64,000 nucleotides of DNA from positions 726,501-790,500 of the forward strand of contig NZ_JAPPRC010000003.1 in the NCBI RefSeq assembly GCF_026672425.1, written 5' to 3'. The position numbers and the translations under genes are program-made. The stretch's first letter is position 1. The number at the start of each line of letters is the position of its first letter. The DNA is from Pannonibacter sp. SL95 (GTDB lineage: Bacteria > Pseudomonadota > Alphaproteobacteria > Rhizobiales > Stappiaceae). This document shows, piece by piece, positions 16,876 to 26,912 of this stretch. The notes below the pieces were generated by a model. That model worked only from the letters and a program-made list of their open reading frames with translations, did no database searches and was not told the origin of the DNA.

Positions 16876-18314
16876 CCACCACCACGCATTCTCACCATGC
16901 CCCGTCCTCTCATGGCGCGTCCCCGTCCGGCGCGACGCTGGCCGAGGTCGAGTCCTTTCTCTTTGCCCATCCGGAGATCGAAGCCTTCGATCTGGTATTG
17001 ACCGATTGCAACGGTGTCGGCCGGGGCAAGATTATCCGCCGGCACGAGCTGCTGCCGATCTACAAGTCCGGCCGGCACCTGCCGGTCTCCATTCTCGGTC
17101 TCGACATTTGCGGCGAGGACGTGGACGAGACCGGTCTCGTCTGGGACCAGGGCGACGGCGACATGCGCGCCTGGCCCGTTCCCGGCAGTCTGGTTGCCCT
17201 TGCCGGCACCAATCCGCCGCGCGGCGAGGTGCTGCTGTCGCTCTACACGCTCGACGGCAAGCCGATGACCTCCGATCCCCGTCACGCGCTGGCGGCCCAG
17301 GTCGAGGCGCTGGCGGCTGAAGGGCTGCATCCGGCCGGGGCCTTCGAGCTGGAATTCTTCCTGCTCGCGCGCGAGCGCGGGCCAGATGGCAAGGTCCAGC
17401 CGGCGGCGGCCGTGCTGGATGGGCGGCCAGCCAGCGCCACGGAGGTCTATTCCGTCGATGCCCTGATCGGCATGGAGCCGCTGTTTGCCGAGATCTATGC
17501 CGCTGCGGCCAAGGCCGGCATCAAGGCGGAGACGGTCATCTCCGAATATGCGCCGGGGCAGTATGAGCTGACCCTGCATTACCGCACCGACGTGCTGAAG
17601 GCGGCCGATGACCTGATCCGGCTGAAGCGCATCGTTCGCCTGGCGGCCCGGCGGCATGGCATCATTGCCTGTTTCATGGCCAAGCCCTTCGGCGACAAGG
17701 CCGGATCAGGCATGCATTTCCATGTCTCGCTGGCGGACGGGCAGGGCCGCAATGTCTTCGCCGAGGCCAGCGAGGGCGCATGGAGCGAGCGGCTGCTGCA
17801 TGCCATCGGCGGCCTGCGCGCCACCATGGCCGATGCGATGCTGGTGTTTGCGCCCCATGCCAACAGCTGGCGCCGCTTCTCCAGCCAGTCCTATGCGCCG
17901 GTTTCCACCAGCTGGGGCGTCAACAACCGCTCGGTTGCCCTGCGCGTGCCGGCGGGCGCGGCGTCCGCCCGGCGCATCGAGCATCGGCCCTCCGGCGTTG
18001 ATGCCAATCCCTATCTCGTTGCCACCGTCGTGCTGGCCGGCATCCGCCATGGCTTGCGCAACCAGATCGACCCGGGGCCAGAAACCACAGGCAACGGCTA
18101 TGACACCGTGTCCTCGACGGTGCACAGTTCCTCTGCCGCCATGCCGCGCGACTGGCGTTCGGCCATCGAGGCGGCCAAGGCCTCGCCCTTCCTGCGCGAG
18201 GCTCTGGGCGATGATCTGCATCGCACCTTCACCGCCATCAAGTCGGCGGAGTACGCGCGCGTTGCCCGCACAATCCCCGACATCGACTACGAGCTCTATC
18301 TCGAGCGCGTCTGA
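16872..18314 (+). CDS. Glutamine synthetase family protein (gamma-glutamylpolyamine synthetase-like)
   Basis: ATP-dependent ligase of 480 aa joining glutamate to an amine, similar to PuuA rather than housekeeping GlnA. It shows the N-terminal beta-grasp region with DCNGVGRGKIIRR, the catalytic region FELEFFLLARE, the ATP-site motif KPFGDKAGSGMHFHVSL (about 273-290) and RRIEHRPSGVDANPYL near the C-terminus. The N-terminus is His/Ser rich (TTTTHSHHAPSSHG) and probably disordered. It overlaps the upstream aminotransferase (ATGA), indicating a two-gene operon closed by the hairpin at 18344. Substrate amine unknown. Confidence 0.9.
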   Translation: MTTTTHSHHAPSSHGASPSGATLAEVESFLFAHPEIEAFDLVLTDCNGVGRGKIIRRHELLPIYKSGRHLPVSILGLDICGEDVDETGLVWDQGDGDMRAWPVPGSLVALAGTNPPRGEVLLSLYTLDGKPMTSDPRHALAAQVEALAAEGLHPAGAFELEFFLLARERGPDGKVQPAAAVLDGRPASATEVYSVDALIGMEPLFAEIYAAAAKAGIKAETVISEYAPGQYELTLHYRTDVLKAADDLIRLKRIVRLAARRHGIIACFMAKPFGDKAGSGMHFHVSLADGQGRNVFAEASEGAWSERLLHAIGGLRATMADAMLVFAPHANSWRRFSSQSYAPVSTSWGVNNRSVALRVPAGAASARRIEHRPSGVDANPYLVATVVLAGIRHGLRNQIDPGPETTGNGYDTVSSTVHSSSAAMPRDWRSAIEAAKASPFLREALGDDLHRTFTAIKSAEYARVARTIPDIDYELYLERV

Positions 18315-18343
18315 CAGACGGGAATCTCTAAGCCGCATAACGG

Positions 18344-18370
18344 AAGCGCAGGTGCACAGCCTGCGCTTTT
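18344..18370 (+). terminator. Rho-independent terminator after the glutamine-synthetase-like gene
   Basis: AAGCGCAGG and CCTGCGCTT form a perfect 9-bp stem around a 7-base loop, followed by TT. It lies 29 bases after the stop codon. Confidence 0.75.
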
Positions 18371-18394
18371 CAGTTGAGCGTCCGACCCTTCCTG

Positions 18395-18422
18395 CACCCC
18401 GGAATTGGTGGATTCCGGGGTG
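18395..18422. promoter_or_regulatory. 11-bp inverted repeat upstream of the polyol operon
   Basis: CACCCCGGAAT and ATTCCGGGGTG flank six bases. It may be a second terminator or an operator for the SorC-type regulator of the operon. An AT-rich stretch (about 18425-18500) follows and probably holds the promoter. Confidence 0.45.
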
Positions 18423-18609
18423 TCTTCATGCAGATATGCAATAAATTTCAGCGCATGATATTTTTTCAGAATATTGTTGATCTGATTTTTCCGTCGACCT
18501 AGTTTGGCCTTGCGAATTTTCTTGCGGGGTTGGAAATATATCCCGGAGAGGGAAGGGTTCGCTTCAGGTTTCAGGCGGTGAGGAGACCGCTTGCCTTTGG
18601 GAGGAACAT

Positions 18610-19629
18610 ATGAAGAGGGTTTCGATTGCTGCGGCCGTCGCGTCGCTGGCCGTTTCCACCATCCTGGCTGCTCAGGCTCCGGCATCTGCCGCCGACACGC
18701 TGCGCTGCAAGGACGGTGAGACCTACATGATGAACGTCATGGTGTCCTCGCATCCTTACTGGGTGCCGGTTTACCAGGGCTTCAAGCAGGCTGCTGCGGC
18801 CTTCGGCTGCAAGACCGCATTCTCCGGCACGCCGGAATACGACATCACCAAGCAGGTTGCGTCCTTCGAGCAGGACCTCGTGACGAAGCCGGCCGGCATC
18901 CTGCTGCATCCGATGCAGGCTGATCCGTTCATCGAGCCGATCAATGCCGCCATCGACGCCGGCACCGCCGTCGTGACCTTCGCTGCCGACTCTCCGAAGT
19001 CCAAGCGCACCGGCTACATCACCTCGGACAACGTCGCTGAAGCCAAGTTTGCAGCTGACGAGATCGTCAAGCAGGTCGGCGGCAAGGGCGAGTACGCGGT
19101 TCTGGAAAACCCGGGCCAGTCGAACCATGACCTGCGCGTCACCGCCTTCATCGACTACATGACCGCCAAGTATCCGGACATGAAGCTCGTCGGTCGCCAG
19201 GCCACCAACCAGGACGGCACCGCGGCCTATCGCGCCACGGCGGCAATCCTGCAGGCGAACCCGAACCTGAGCGCGATGTGGATCCCGGAAGCCGGTTCGG
19301 CTGAAGGCGCTGTGACGGCCATCCTGGAAGCCAAGGCCAAGGTTCTGGTCATGCACGCCGACATCACCCCGACCACCCTTGACCACATCAAGGCCGGCAA
19401 CATCCACATGGCGCTGAACCCGAACCAGGGCATGCAGGGCTTCATGGGCTTCATGGCCGTGTTCCTGGCAGCGCATGATGAAGTCTTCGATCCGTTCAAC
19501 GACTACAAGGTCTCCGGCTACAATCCGGTCCAGATCCCGTTCGTCGACAATGGCTTCGCGGTCATCACCAAGGACAACGCCGACAGCTTCAATCTTGAAG
19601 CCTACATGGCAAACCGCGATCCGTACTGA
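18610..19629 (+). CDS. Sugar/polyol ABC transporter periplasmic binding protein
   Basis: Family 2 (ribose-type) periplasmic binding protein, 339 aa, with a Sec signal peptide (about 1-28, ending APASAAD). The mature protein has the family pattern MMNVMVSSHPYWVPVYQGFKQAAAAFG, the hinge segment TKPAGILLHPMQADPFIEPINAAIDAGTAVVTF and the C-terminal QIPFVDNGFAVITKDN. GGAGGAACAT precedes the ATG. It is the first gene of a long catabolic operon with GlpD-like, kinase and aldolase genes, so the ligand is probably a polyol or pentose/tetrose derivative. Stem-loops after the gene likely raise its relative expression. Confidence 0.93.
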   Translation: MKRVSIAAAVASLAVSTILAAQAPASAADTLRCKDGETYMMNVMVSSHPYWVPVYQGFKQAAAAFGCKTAFSGTPEYDITKQVASFEQDLVTKPAGILLHPMQADPFIEPINAAIDAGTAVVTFAADSPKSKRTGYITSDNVAEAKFAADEIVKQVGGKGEYAVLENPGQSNHDLRVTAFIDYMTAKYPDMKLVGRQATNQDGTAAYRATAAILQANPNLSAMWIPEAGSAEGAVTAILEAKAKVLVMHADITPTTLDHIKAGNIHMALNPNQGMQGFMGFMAVFLAAHDEVFDPFNDYKVSGYNPVQIPFVDNGFAVITKDNADSFNLEAYMANRDPY

Positions 19630-19706
19630 TCAGGTCACCTGATCAGGTCTGGTCCAGGCACTGGACCTGAACACCGGCGGGAGCCTCCCACTAGTTCCCG
19701 CCGGTG
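19626..19706 (+). terminator. Cluster of stem-loops between binding-protein and ATPase genes
   Basis: Three consecutive symmetries: a 21-nt palindrome (CTGATCAGGT / ACCTGATCAG, 19626-19646) that overlaps the stop codon; GGTCCAG/CTGGACC (about 19651-19667); and a perfect 11-bp stem CACCGGCGGGA/TCCCGCCGGTG (19672-19706). There is no U tract, so they more likely stabilise the upstream mRNA or attenuate than end transcription. Confidence 0.5.
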
Positions 19707-19755
19707 GCTCAATCAGACGAAAGCCGGCAGCAGACCGGCGTCAGGGTAGGAAGCC

Positions 19756-21276
19756 ATGACCAACGATGTGATCCTGCGGATTTCCCGGGTTGCAAAATCC
19801 TTCGGCGCCATCAAGGCCCTTCGCGGTGTCGACTTCGAGCTGCGGCGCGGCGAGATCCACGCCCTGGCCGGCGAGAACGGTGCTGGCAAGTCGACCTTGA
19901 TGAACATCATCGACGGCATTCTTCAGCCCGACAGCGGCGAGATCGTCTTCGACGGCAAGCCGGTCCGCATTTCCTCGCCGACGGAAGCCCAGGAGATGGG
20001 CATCGGCTTCGTGCACCAGGAAATCGCCCTGTGCCCGGACGTGTCCGTTGCCGAGAACATTTTCATGGCGGCCACCAACACCAGCCGCCGCTTCCTGATG
20101 GATTACCGTGCCCTGCAGCGCAAGGCGCGCGAGATCCTCAGCGAACTGACTGACATCGATCCGGCCACGCTGGTGAGCCAGCTGTCGATTTCCAACCAGC
20201 AGCTCGTCGAGATCGCCAAGGCGCTGACGCTCGACTGCCGCGTCCTCATCCTGGATGAACCGACAGCGGCGCTGACGGAAAAGGAAGCACAGTCCCTTTT
20301 CGCGATCATGCATCGCCTTGCCGAGCGTGGCATTGCCATCATCTACATCTCGCACCGGATGGTGGAGATCTTCGACCATTGCGACCGGGTCTCCGTGCTG
20401 CGCGACGGCCAGTCGATCTGCACCTACAACGTGGCCGAGGTCGGCCCGCGTGACGTGGTCAACGCGATGGTCGGGCGTGTGCTCGACACGCTCTATCCCG
20501 ACAAGCAGAGCGAGGACGAAAAGTCGGACGAGGTCGTCCTCAAGGTCGCCAACCTGTCGGATGCCCGCACATTCTCCGATGTGTCCTTCGAACTGCGCCG
20601 CGGCGAGATTCTCGGCTTTGCCGGTCTCATCGGCTCTGGCCGCAGCGAGATCGTCCGGGGCATCTGCCGTCTCGAGGGTGAGGCCGCCGGAACCGTCTCC
20701 CTGTGCGGCCAGCAACTCAATCTGCGCCATTACCAGGACAGCATTGCCGCCGGCATGGTCTACCTGTCCGAAGATCGCAAGGGCGACGGCGTGTTCCTCG
20801 ACATGTCGATCGCATCGAACGTCTCCGCTCTCGCGGTGGAACAGGTCGCAAGCCGCTTCGGCATCATTGACAGGGGCAGGGAAGACACCCAGGCCGGCAC
20901 GCTCGGCCGTCGCCTCAACCTCAAATGTGGCGGGCTCGCGGATCCGGTGTCCTCGCTGTCGGGGGGCAATCAGCAGAAGGTGGCGATCGCCAAGATGCTG
21001 TCAGTCAACCCGCGGCTGATCTTCCTGGACGAGCCAACCCGCGGCGTTGACGTCGGCGCGAAGGCCGAGATCCACCGTATCTTGCGCGATCTCGCCCGTT
21101 CCGGCGTCGGTATCCTCGTGATCTCCTCGGAATTGCCGGAACTGATCGGCGTCTGCGACCGCGTCCTGGTCATCCGCGAAGGACAGATCAGCGGCGAAGT
21201 GACCGGCGCTGACATGACAGAAGAAAACATTATGCACCTCGCTGCGGTGCACGAACGACAAGTAGCCACAGCCTGA
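19756..21276 (+). CDS. Sugar ABC transporter ATP-binding protein (duplicated ATPase, RbsA type)
   Basis: 506-aa fused double ATPase. First domain (about 1-235): Walker [10 protein letters not shown], signature-like region [18 protein letters not shown], Walker [17 protein letters not shown]. Second domain (about 255-500) has a degenerate Walker [10 protein letters not shown], then [15 protein letters not shown] and [16 protein letters not shown], the usual asymmetry of this family. AGGAAG precedes the ATG. It powers the importer with the 21288 permease. Confidence 0.94.
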   Translation: MTNDVILRISRVAKSFGAIKALRGVDFELRRGEIHALAGENGAGKSTLMNIIDGILQPDSGEIVFDGKPVRISSPTEAQEMGIGFVHQEIALCPDVSVAENIFMAATNTSRRFLMDYRALQRKAREILSELTDIDPATLVSQLSISNQQLVEIAKALTLDCRVLILDEPTAALTEKEAQSLFAIMHRLAERGIAIIYISHRMVEIFDHCDRVSVLRDGQSICTYNVAEVGPRDVVNAMVGRVLDTLYPDKQSEDEKSDEVVLKVANLSDARTFSDVSFELRRGEILGFAGLIGSGRSEIVRGICRLEGEAAGTVSLCGQQLNLRHYQDSIAAGMVYLSEDRKGDGVFLDMSIASNVSALAVEQVASRFGIIDRGREDTQAGTLGRRLNLKCGGLADPVSSLSGGNQQKVAIAKMLSVNPRLIFLDEPTRGVDVGAKAEIHRILRDLARSGVGILVISSELPELIGVCDRVLVIREGQISGEVTGADMTEENIMHLAAVHERQVATA

Positions 21277-21287
21277 GGGAGGGCAAG

Positions 21288-22286
21288 GTGCAGAAGACCA
21301 TGGAAATGGCCACTCCGGCCACGGCCGCCCCGGCGGTCAACCCGGTGATGAAGCTTCTCCGCATGCGTGAGACGGGGCTCATCGTCATCATCATCGCGAT
21401 GTTCGTCGTGATGTCCTTTGCCTCGCCCTACTTCCTGACCTGGGTCAATATCCGCGCCATGGTGATGGCCTTTGCGGTCGAAGGCATCGTCGTCGTCGGC
21501 ATGACGATCCTGCTCATCTCCGGCGGTATCGATCTCTCGGTGGGCTCCGTCACGGCGCTGGCGATGGTCGTTGCCGGCTGGCTGTTCCTGCAAGGGGTTG
21601 ATCCCTGGGTGGCCTCCGCCATGGCCATTGGCCTGGCAACGGCCTGCGGTGCCTTCATGGGCTTCTTCGTCACCCGTGTCGGTCTGCATCACTTCATCGT
21701 GTCGCTGGCCGTGATGGTGATCGCCCGCGGTATCTGCCTGCTCTTCACAGGTGGCCGTCCGCTTGGCCTCTATTCCCTGCCGCCGGAATTCAAGTTCATC
21801 GGCCAGGGCACCATCGGCCCGATCCCGCTCGTGATCCTGATCTTTGTCGTGGTCGTGATTGCCTTCGACTTCCTGCTCCGCCGCACGGTCATGTTCCGCA
21901 AGGTGTTCTACACCGGCTCGAACGAGAAGGCCGCTGCCTATTCGGGCATCCGCACCAAGCGCGTGGTGTTCCTGACGACCACCTTGTGCTCGGCCCTGTG
22001 CGGTGTTGCCGGTGTCATCTACATGGCCCGCTTCGGCTCTGCCCAGCCCACCTTCGGCCTCGGCATGGAACTGAACGTCATCGCCGCAGCCGTCATCGGC
22101 GGGGCGAGCCTCAAGGGCGGCTCCGGCACCATCTTCGGTGCGATCCTGGGTGCGGTGCTCCTCTCGGTTGTCTCCAGCTCCCTGGCCCTGCTCGACGTGT
22201 CTGTGTACTGGCAGGACATCATCCGCGGCACCATTTTGCTGACCGCGGTGACGATCGACCACTATCTCGGCAAGAGCCGCAAGTGA
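21288..22286 (+). CDS. Sugar ABC transporter permease (RbsC type)
   Basis: Hydrophobic 332-aa permease of the BPD_transp_2 family with about eight to ten membrane helices. Conserved stretches are LLISGGIDLSVGSVTALAM and AAAVIGGASLKGGSGTIFGAILGA. A GTG start at 21288 is preferred because GAGGGAGGG lies just upstream; an ATG at 21300 is the alternative. It forms the channel with the preceding double ATPase and is followed 22 bases later by the regulator gene. Confidence 0.93.
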   Translation: MQKTMEMATPATAAPAVNPVMKLLRMRETGLIVIIIAMFVVMSFASPYFLTWVNIRAMVMAFAVEGIVVVGMTILLISGGIDLSVGSVTALAMVVAGWLFLQGVDPWVASAMAIGLATACGAFMGFFVTRVGLHHFIVSLAVMVIARGICLLFTGGRPLGLYSLPPEFKFIGQGTIGPIPLVILIFVVVVIAFDFLLRRTVMFRKVFYTGSNEKAAAYSGIRTKRVVFLTTTLCSALCGVAGVIYMARFGSAQPTFGLGMELNVIAAAVIGGASLKGGSGTIFGAILGAVLLSVVSSSLALLDVSVYWQDIIRGTILLTAVTIDHYLGKSRK

Positions 22287-22307
22287 CGGCAAGGCGGAGC
22301 GACGACC

Positions 22308-23288
22308 ATGGCTGAGCGCAACCTCGACTTTGAACTGGCCCGGCAGATCCACACGGTGCTCGTGCTGCACTTCCTGGAAGGTCTGAAGCAGTTCGAGATC
22401 GCTGAGAAACTCAACATGTCCACCTCGAAGGTGAACAGGCTGATCACCCAGGGCCATCGTCTCGGCATGGTCAAGATCAGCATCGAAAGCCCGTTTGCCC
22501 GTCTGACCGATCTGGAAAGCCAGCTGGTCGGCGCGACGGGGCTGGGCACGGCCGTCGTCGCCCCCACGGTGTCCGGCAATGCGGAGACCACGCTCAAGCA
22601 GGTTGGCCTGGCTGCGGCCAATCTGCTGCTCGAAAGCCTGCGTGATGGCGACGTGCTTGCCATCACGGGCGGCAAGGCCGTCAGTGCCGTGGTGGACAAC
22701 CTCAATCCCGAGCAGGAGCTCGACATCACTGTCGTGCCCCTGACCGGCGGGGTTCAGGGCAAGTACTACACCGACGTCAACCACCTGGTGACGCGGATGG
22801 CCGAACGCCTCGGCGGCAAGGCCATGCTGGTGCATGCCCCGCTGTTTGCCGAAAGCCGGACACAGCGCGACATGGTCAAGAACATGGCGCCCATCAAGGA
22901 AGTCTTCGACCTTGCGCGCAGTGCCACCGTCGCGCTCACCGGCATCGGTTCGATCGAGCCGCTCGGGTCAAGTTATTACGATCTCAACCCGCTGCCAGAA
23001 TCGGATCGCAAGATGCTGGTCGGCCTCGGGGTTGCCGCTGAATTCATGGCCCATCTCGTTGGCGAGACGGGCGTCATTGCGGACTATGAGCTGAACTCCC
23101 GCCTGGTGGCCCTGTCCCCGTCGGAAATCAGCTCCTGCCGGAAAGTGATCGGCGTTGCCGCGGGCCTGCAGAAAGTGCGTCCCGTGCAGGCGATGCTGAA
23201 CGGCAAGTTCATCAATTCATTGGTCATGGACGAGGAGGCGGTGTCCGCTCTTCTCGCGGAAATGGGAAGGATGAAGCATGTCGCGTGA
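22308..23288 (+). CDS. SorC/DeoR-type sugar-binding transcriptional regulator
   Basis: 326-aa regulator with an N-terminal sigma-like HTH (LEGLKQFEIAEKLNMSTSKVNRLI, about 28-51) and a C-terminal SorC sugar-phosphate domain (about 60-320; GDVLAITGGKAVSAVVDNL, VALTGIGSIEP, GVAAEFMAHLV). Such proteins sense a phosphorylated intermediate; EryD of erythritol operons is of this type. It lies inside the operon and its end overlaps the next gene by 11 bases, so it is probably autoregulated and induced by the kinase or dehydrogenase product. Kinship to EryD is suggested, not shown. Confidence 0.9.
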   Translation: MAERNLDFELARQIHTVLVLHFLEGLKQFEIAEKLNMSTSKVNRLITQGHRLGMVKISIESPFARLTDLESQLVGATGLGTAVVAPTVSGNAETTLKQVGLAAANLLLESLRDGDVLAITGGKAVSAVVDNLNPEQELDITVVPLTGGVQGKYYTDVNHLVTRMAERLGGKAMLVHAPLFAESRTQRDMVKNMAPIKEVFDLARSATVALTGIGSIEPLGSSYYDLNPLPESDRKMLVGLGVAAEFMAHLVGETGVIADYELNSRLVALSPSEISSCRKVIGVAAGLQKVRPVQAMLNGKFINSLVMDEEAVSALLAEMGRMKHVA

Positions 23289-24273
23289 AATGCTGACGCG
23301 CCAGATCGGCAGCTCCGGCATCGAGGCCTCGGCCATCGGTCTCGGCACATGGGCCATCGGCGGCTGGATGTGGGGTGGCACGGACGAGGCTGCGGCCATC
23401 GAAGCCATCACCGTCTCGCTCGACGAGGGCGTCACCCTCATCGACACCGCTCCGGCCTATGGCAAGGGTCTTGCCGAGGAGATCGTCGGCAAGGCGCTGA
23501 AGAGCCGCCGCGACAAGGCCGTGATCGCTACCAAATGCGGCCTCGTCTGGCACACCCAGAAGGGCAACCACTTCTTCGACTATGACGGCAAGCCGGTGCA
23601 CCGCTACCTCGGCCGCGACGCCATCGTCTACGAGGTCGAGCAAAGCCTGAAGCGGCTTGGCACCGACTATATCGATCTCTACATCACCCATTGGCAGGAC
23701 CCGACCACGCCCATCGCAGAGACGATGGCGGCTCTGGAGGACCTGAAGAGCCAGGGCAAGATCCGGGCAATCGGCGCCAGCAACACATCGGTTGCCGAGG
23801 CCGAGGCCTATGTCGCTGCCGGACAGCTCGATGCGCTGCAGGAAGAGTACAGCATGGTCAAGCGCGACATCGAGACGTCGCTGCTGCCTGTCTGCATCCG
23901 CAGCAACGTCGCCATGCTGAGCTACTCGTCGCTTGCCCTGGGGTTGCTCAGCGGCACCGTCGGACCTGACCGCGTTTTTACCGGCGACGATCAGCGCAAG
24001 GACAACCCGCGCTTCTCGCAGGCCAACCGCGTCAAGGTTGCGGAACTGATGCAAGAAATCGGTCCGATCGCCGAAGCACACGCGGCAACCAAGGCCCAGG
24101 TCGTCATCGCCTGGACGCTCAGCCAGCCCGGCATCACCTTCTCGCTTTGCGGCGCGCGCAACGCCGCCCAGGCGCGAGAGAACGCCGCTGCCGGCCGCAT
24201 CCGCCTGCGTGAGCATGAGGTCGCAACCATCAGCAAGGCTGTCGAACGCCACCTGGTCGGCCTCGACGCCTGA
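23278..24273 (+). CDS. Aldo/keto reductase
   Basis: NADPH-dependent reductase of the AKR superfamily, 331 aa. Visible are SGIEASAIGLGTWAIGGWMWGG, the catalytic Asp/Tyr region TLIDTAPAYGKGLAEEIVG (D and Y), the Lys in KAVIATKCGL, the His in YITHWQDP, and the cofactor end SLCGARNAAQARENAAA. It overlaps the regulator gene and precedes the GlpD-like dehydrogenase. It probably reduces or oxidises an aldose or ketose intermediate of the imported polyol. Confidence 0.92.
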   Translation: MSREMLTRQIGSSGIEASAIGLGTWAIGGWMWGGTDEAAAIEAITVSLDEGVTLIDTAPAYGKGLAEEIVGKALKSRRDKAVIATKCGLVWHTQKGNHFFDYDGKPVHRYLGRDAIVYEVEQSLKRLGTDYIDLYITHWQDPTTPIAETMAALEDLKSQGKIRAIGASNTSVAEAEAYVAAGQLDALQEEYSMVKRDIETSLLPVCIRSNVAMLSYSSLALGLLSGTVGPDRVFTGDDQRKDNPRFSQANRVKVAELMQEIGPIAEAHAATKAQVVIAWTLSQPGITFSLCGARNAAQARENAAAGRIRLREHEVATISKAVERHLVGLDA

Positions 24274-24336
24274 CAGCACGGCACCACGTCAATCACAGGG
24301 AACGCCGGACCGGATGGTCCGGCGAAGGGTGAAGTC

Positions 24337-26079
24337 ATGTCTGCGCAACGGCAGGAACTGATTGATCGGGTCCGGGCGGATGGTGCCTTCGACGTGCTTG
24401 TCGTCGGCGGCGGCATCAACGGCCTCGGTGTCTACCGGGAACTGGCGCTCCAGGGGCTGAAGGTCCTGCTGGTCGAGCGCAACGATTTCTGTTCTGGCTG
24501 CAGCGCCGCACCGTCACGGATGATCCACGGCGGCCTGCGCTACCTGGAGAACGGCGAGTTCGATCTCGTCAAGGAGTCGCTTGAGGAGCGCGATGCCCTG
24601 CTGCGCAATGCGCCGCATATGGTCCATCCGCTGCCGACAACGATCCCGATCACGACACTGTTTTCCGGACTGTTCAACGCGGCCAAGACGTTTCTCGGCG
24701 GCAAGAGCAAGCCATCGGCCCGCGGCGCGCTGCCGATCCGCATTGGCCTCACCCTTTATGATCTGGTCACGCGGCGGCGCCGCCTGTTGCCCAGGCACAG
24801 CTTCCGCTCGGCCCGCGCGACCTTCGCCCAGTGGCCGGCCCTGCTGCCGTCCTTGAAATACTCCGCCACCTACTACGACGCCTGGATCTCGCACCCGGAG
24901 CGCCTCGGCCTTGAGCTTGTTCTCGACACGGCAACGTCATCGGCGGCCTCCGTCGCGCTGAACTATGCCGAACTGTCATCGAGCCCCCAGGGTTTCCATG
25001 TGACCGATCACGAAACCGGAGAGGTGCTCAGCGTCAAGGCAAAGGCGATCGTCAACGCCACCGGTGCGTGGCTCGACGAAGCGATCAACCAGCTCGCCGC
25101 TCCGGATCCCCAGCGCAAGCCGCTGGTCGGCGGCACCAAAGGCTCGCATCTGATCCTCGGCAATGCGGCACTGCGCGATGCGCTCGGCGGCCACATGATC
25201 TACTTCGAGAACAGCGACGGCCGCGTCTGCATCGTGTTTCCCTATCTCGGCAATGTGCTGGCCGGGTCGACGGATCTGCGGGTCGACAAGCCGGAGCGGA
25301 CGCGCTGCGAGGCGGACGAGCGGGACTACATCCTCAATTCGCTTGGCCTGATCTTTCCCGGAATTCCCCTGTCAGAGGCCGACATCCTCTATTCCTACAG
25401 TGGCATCCGGCCGCTGCCGGTCAGCGACCAGGACTTCACCGGCCGCATTTCGCGCGGTCACTTCACCAAGCGTCTGGCTGGCACTGAAAGCGGTCGGCCA
25501 CCGCAGTTCTGCATGGTGGGCGGCAAGTGGACGACCTTCCGCGCCTTCGCCGAACAGGCGGCCGATCAGGTGCTGGCCGAGCTCGGCCACGCGCGGCGGC
25601 TCGGTACGCACAACCTGCCGATTGGTGGCGGCGCAGACTTTCCCAAGTCTGGTGCCACGCTCGCCGGATCGCTTCAGGCCGAGTTCAATCTAAATGCCGC
25701 CCGTGCCGCCCATCTCGCCGGTACCTATGGCACCCGGGCCCGCACCTTCCTGCGCTTTGCGGCCGGGCGGTCCGATGACACGCCGCTGGCAGATGGCGTT
25801 CCCGTGACCGGTGCCGAGATCGTCTGGCTGCTGCAGGGTGAACATGTGCTGCATCTGTCGGATCTCGTCTTGCGCCGCACCGCGCTTGCCATCACGGGCG
25901 GGATTTCCGGCGCGTTGATCGAGGCCATCGGCGCGATCATGGCGCGCGAGCGCGGCTGGTCGGCCGCCCGCACCGGCCGTGAATGCGAGGCCCTGCGGCA
26001 TGAACTTGCCACCTATCACGGCGTCAGCGCCGAAACACTTGACCAGAGATCCCTGAGGAGGACCAAGGAATGCGTGTGA
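24337..26079 (+). CDS. FAD-dependent glycerol-3-phosphate dehydrogenase-like protein (GlpD/EryB type)
   Basis: Quinone-linked flavoprotein, 580 aa. The Rossmann FAD motif is DVLVVGGGINGLGVYRELALQG (about 19-40), the GlpD signature is SRMIHGGLRYLENGEFDLV (about 64-82), and the C-terminal GlpD cap domain spans about 400-520. The operon contains an FGGY kinase, so the substrate is more likely a polyol phosphate other than glycerol phosphate, as for EryB acting on erythritol phosphate. The stop lies past the start of the aldolase gene, a 10-base overlap. AAGGGTG precedes the ATG. Confidence 0.9.
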   Translation: MSAQRQELIDRVRADGAFDVLVVGGGINGLGVYRELALQGLKVLLVERNDFCSGCSAAPSRMIHGGLRYLENGEFDLVKESLEERDALLRNAPHMVHPLPTTIPITTLFSGLFNAAKTFLGGKSKPSARGALPIRIGLTLYDLVTRRRRLLPRHSFRSARATFAQWPALLPSLKYSATYYDAWISHPERLGLELVLDTATSSAASVALNYAELSSSPQGFHVTDHETGEVLSVKAKAIVNATGAWLDEAINQLAAPDPQRKPLVGGTKGSHLILGNAALRDALGGHMIYFENSDGRVCIVFPYLGNVLAGSTDLRVDKPERTRCEADERDYILNSLGLIFPGIPLSEADILYSYSGIRPLPVSDQDFTGRISRGHFTKRLAGTESGRPPQFCMVGGKWTTFRAFAEQAADQVLAELGHARRLGTHNLPIGGGADFPKSGATLAGSLQAEFNLNAARAAHLAGTYGTRARTFLRFAAGRSDDTPLADGVPVTGAEIVWLLQGEHVLHLSDLVLRRTALAITGGISGALIEAIGAIMARERGWSAARTGRECEALRHELATYHGVSAETLDQRSLRRTKECV

Positions 26080-26912
26080 GCAACAAGGCCCGGATGAACC
26101 GGCTGTTCCGCAACGGTGGCTGTCTGGACGTTGCCATTGATCACGGCGTCTGCAACGAGCCGTCCTTCCTCGTCGGCCTTGAAGATATGGCTGGTGTCAT
26201 GGACACCTTGATCAAGGCTGGCCCGGATGCCATCCAGTGTGCCTACGGCCAGGCCGACCTCCTGCAGCGCCGTCCGGAACGCGACAAGCCGGCCCTCGTC
26301 ATGCGCATCGACATGGGCAATCCCTACAATGCGCAGCGCCACCGCGTCATGTGGTCCATGCTGCAGAACCGGCACGAGCCGATCATCGGCGCGCTCGAGA
26401 TGGACGCGGCCTGCGTCGTGGTGAACCTGTTCATGCTGCCGGACGAGCCGGAGCTGTTCCGCCAGTGCGTCGAGAACATTTCCCGCGTCCGGGCCGATTG
26501 CCAGAAGTACGGCATGCCGCTCATGATCGAGCCGCTGGTGATGCTGCCCAATGACGTGCGCGGTGGCTATCAGGTGGATGGTGACGTGGAGAAGATCGTG
26601 CCGCTCGTCCGTCTGGCCAGTGAAATGGGAGCGGACATCATCAAGGCGGACCCGACCGAGAACCCGGAAGACTTCCACCGTGTCATTGAGGCTGCCCGCG
26701 TGCCGGTGCTCGTGCGTGGCGGTGGCAAGGAAGACCTGAAGGTGGTGCTGGCGAAGTCGGCCGCGCTGATGCGCCAGGGCGCGCAGGGCATGGTCTATGG
26801 CCGCAACATCTACCAGCATGCCAACCCGAAAGCCGTCGTCTCGGCGCTGATGGCGATCATCCATCAGGGCGCGGACGGCGAGGAAGCCTGGGATGTCTAC
26901 AACCGTGGCTGA
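26070..26912 (+). CDS. DhnA/LsrF-type class I aldolase
   Basis: 280-aa TIM-barrel Schiff-base aldolase. The family signature AIDHG is at residues 22-26; the candidate catalytic Lys is K192 in ADIIKADPTEN. The phosphate-binding end is PVLVRGGGKED with GAQGMVYGRNIYQH. GAGGAGGACCAAGGA precedes the ATG, a strong ribosome site. It probably cleaves a keto-sugar phosphate made by the kinase and GlpD-like enzyme into triose-type products. It replaces the EryC isomerase found in classic erythritol operons, so the pathway differs. Confidence 0.88.
   Translation: MRVSNKARMNRLFRNGGCLDVAIDHGVCNEPSFLVGLEDMAGVMDTLIKAGPDAIQCAYGQADLLQRRPERDKPALVMRIDMGNPYNAQRHRVMWSMLQNRHEPIIGALEMDAACVVVNLFMLPDEPELFRQCVENISRVRADCQKYGMPLMIEPLVMLPNDVRGGYQVDGDVEKIVPLVRLASEMGADIIKADPTENPEDFHRVIEAARVPVLVRGGGKEDLKVVLAKSAALMRQGAQGMVYGRNIYQHANPKAVVSALMAIIHQGADGEEAWDVYNRG

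Noticed and set aside
20970-22835. Minus-strand His/Asp-rich frame of 621 codons
   Set aside because: Antisense of the sugar permease and regulator; its His/Asp-rich runs reflect codon bias of the true genes.
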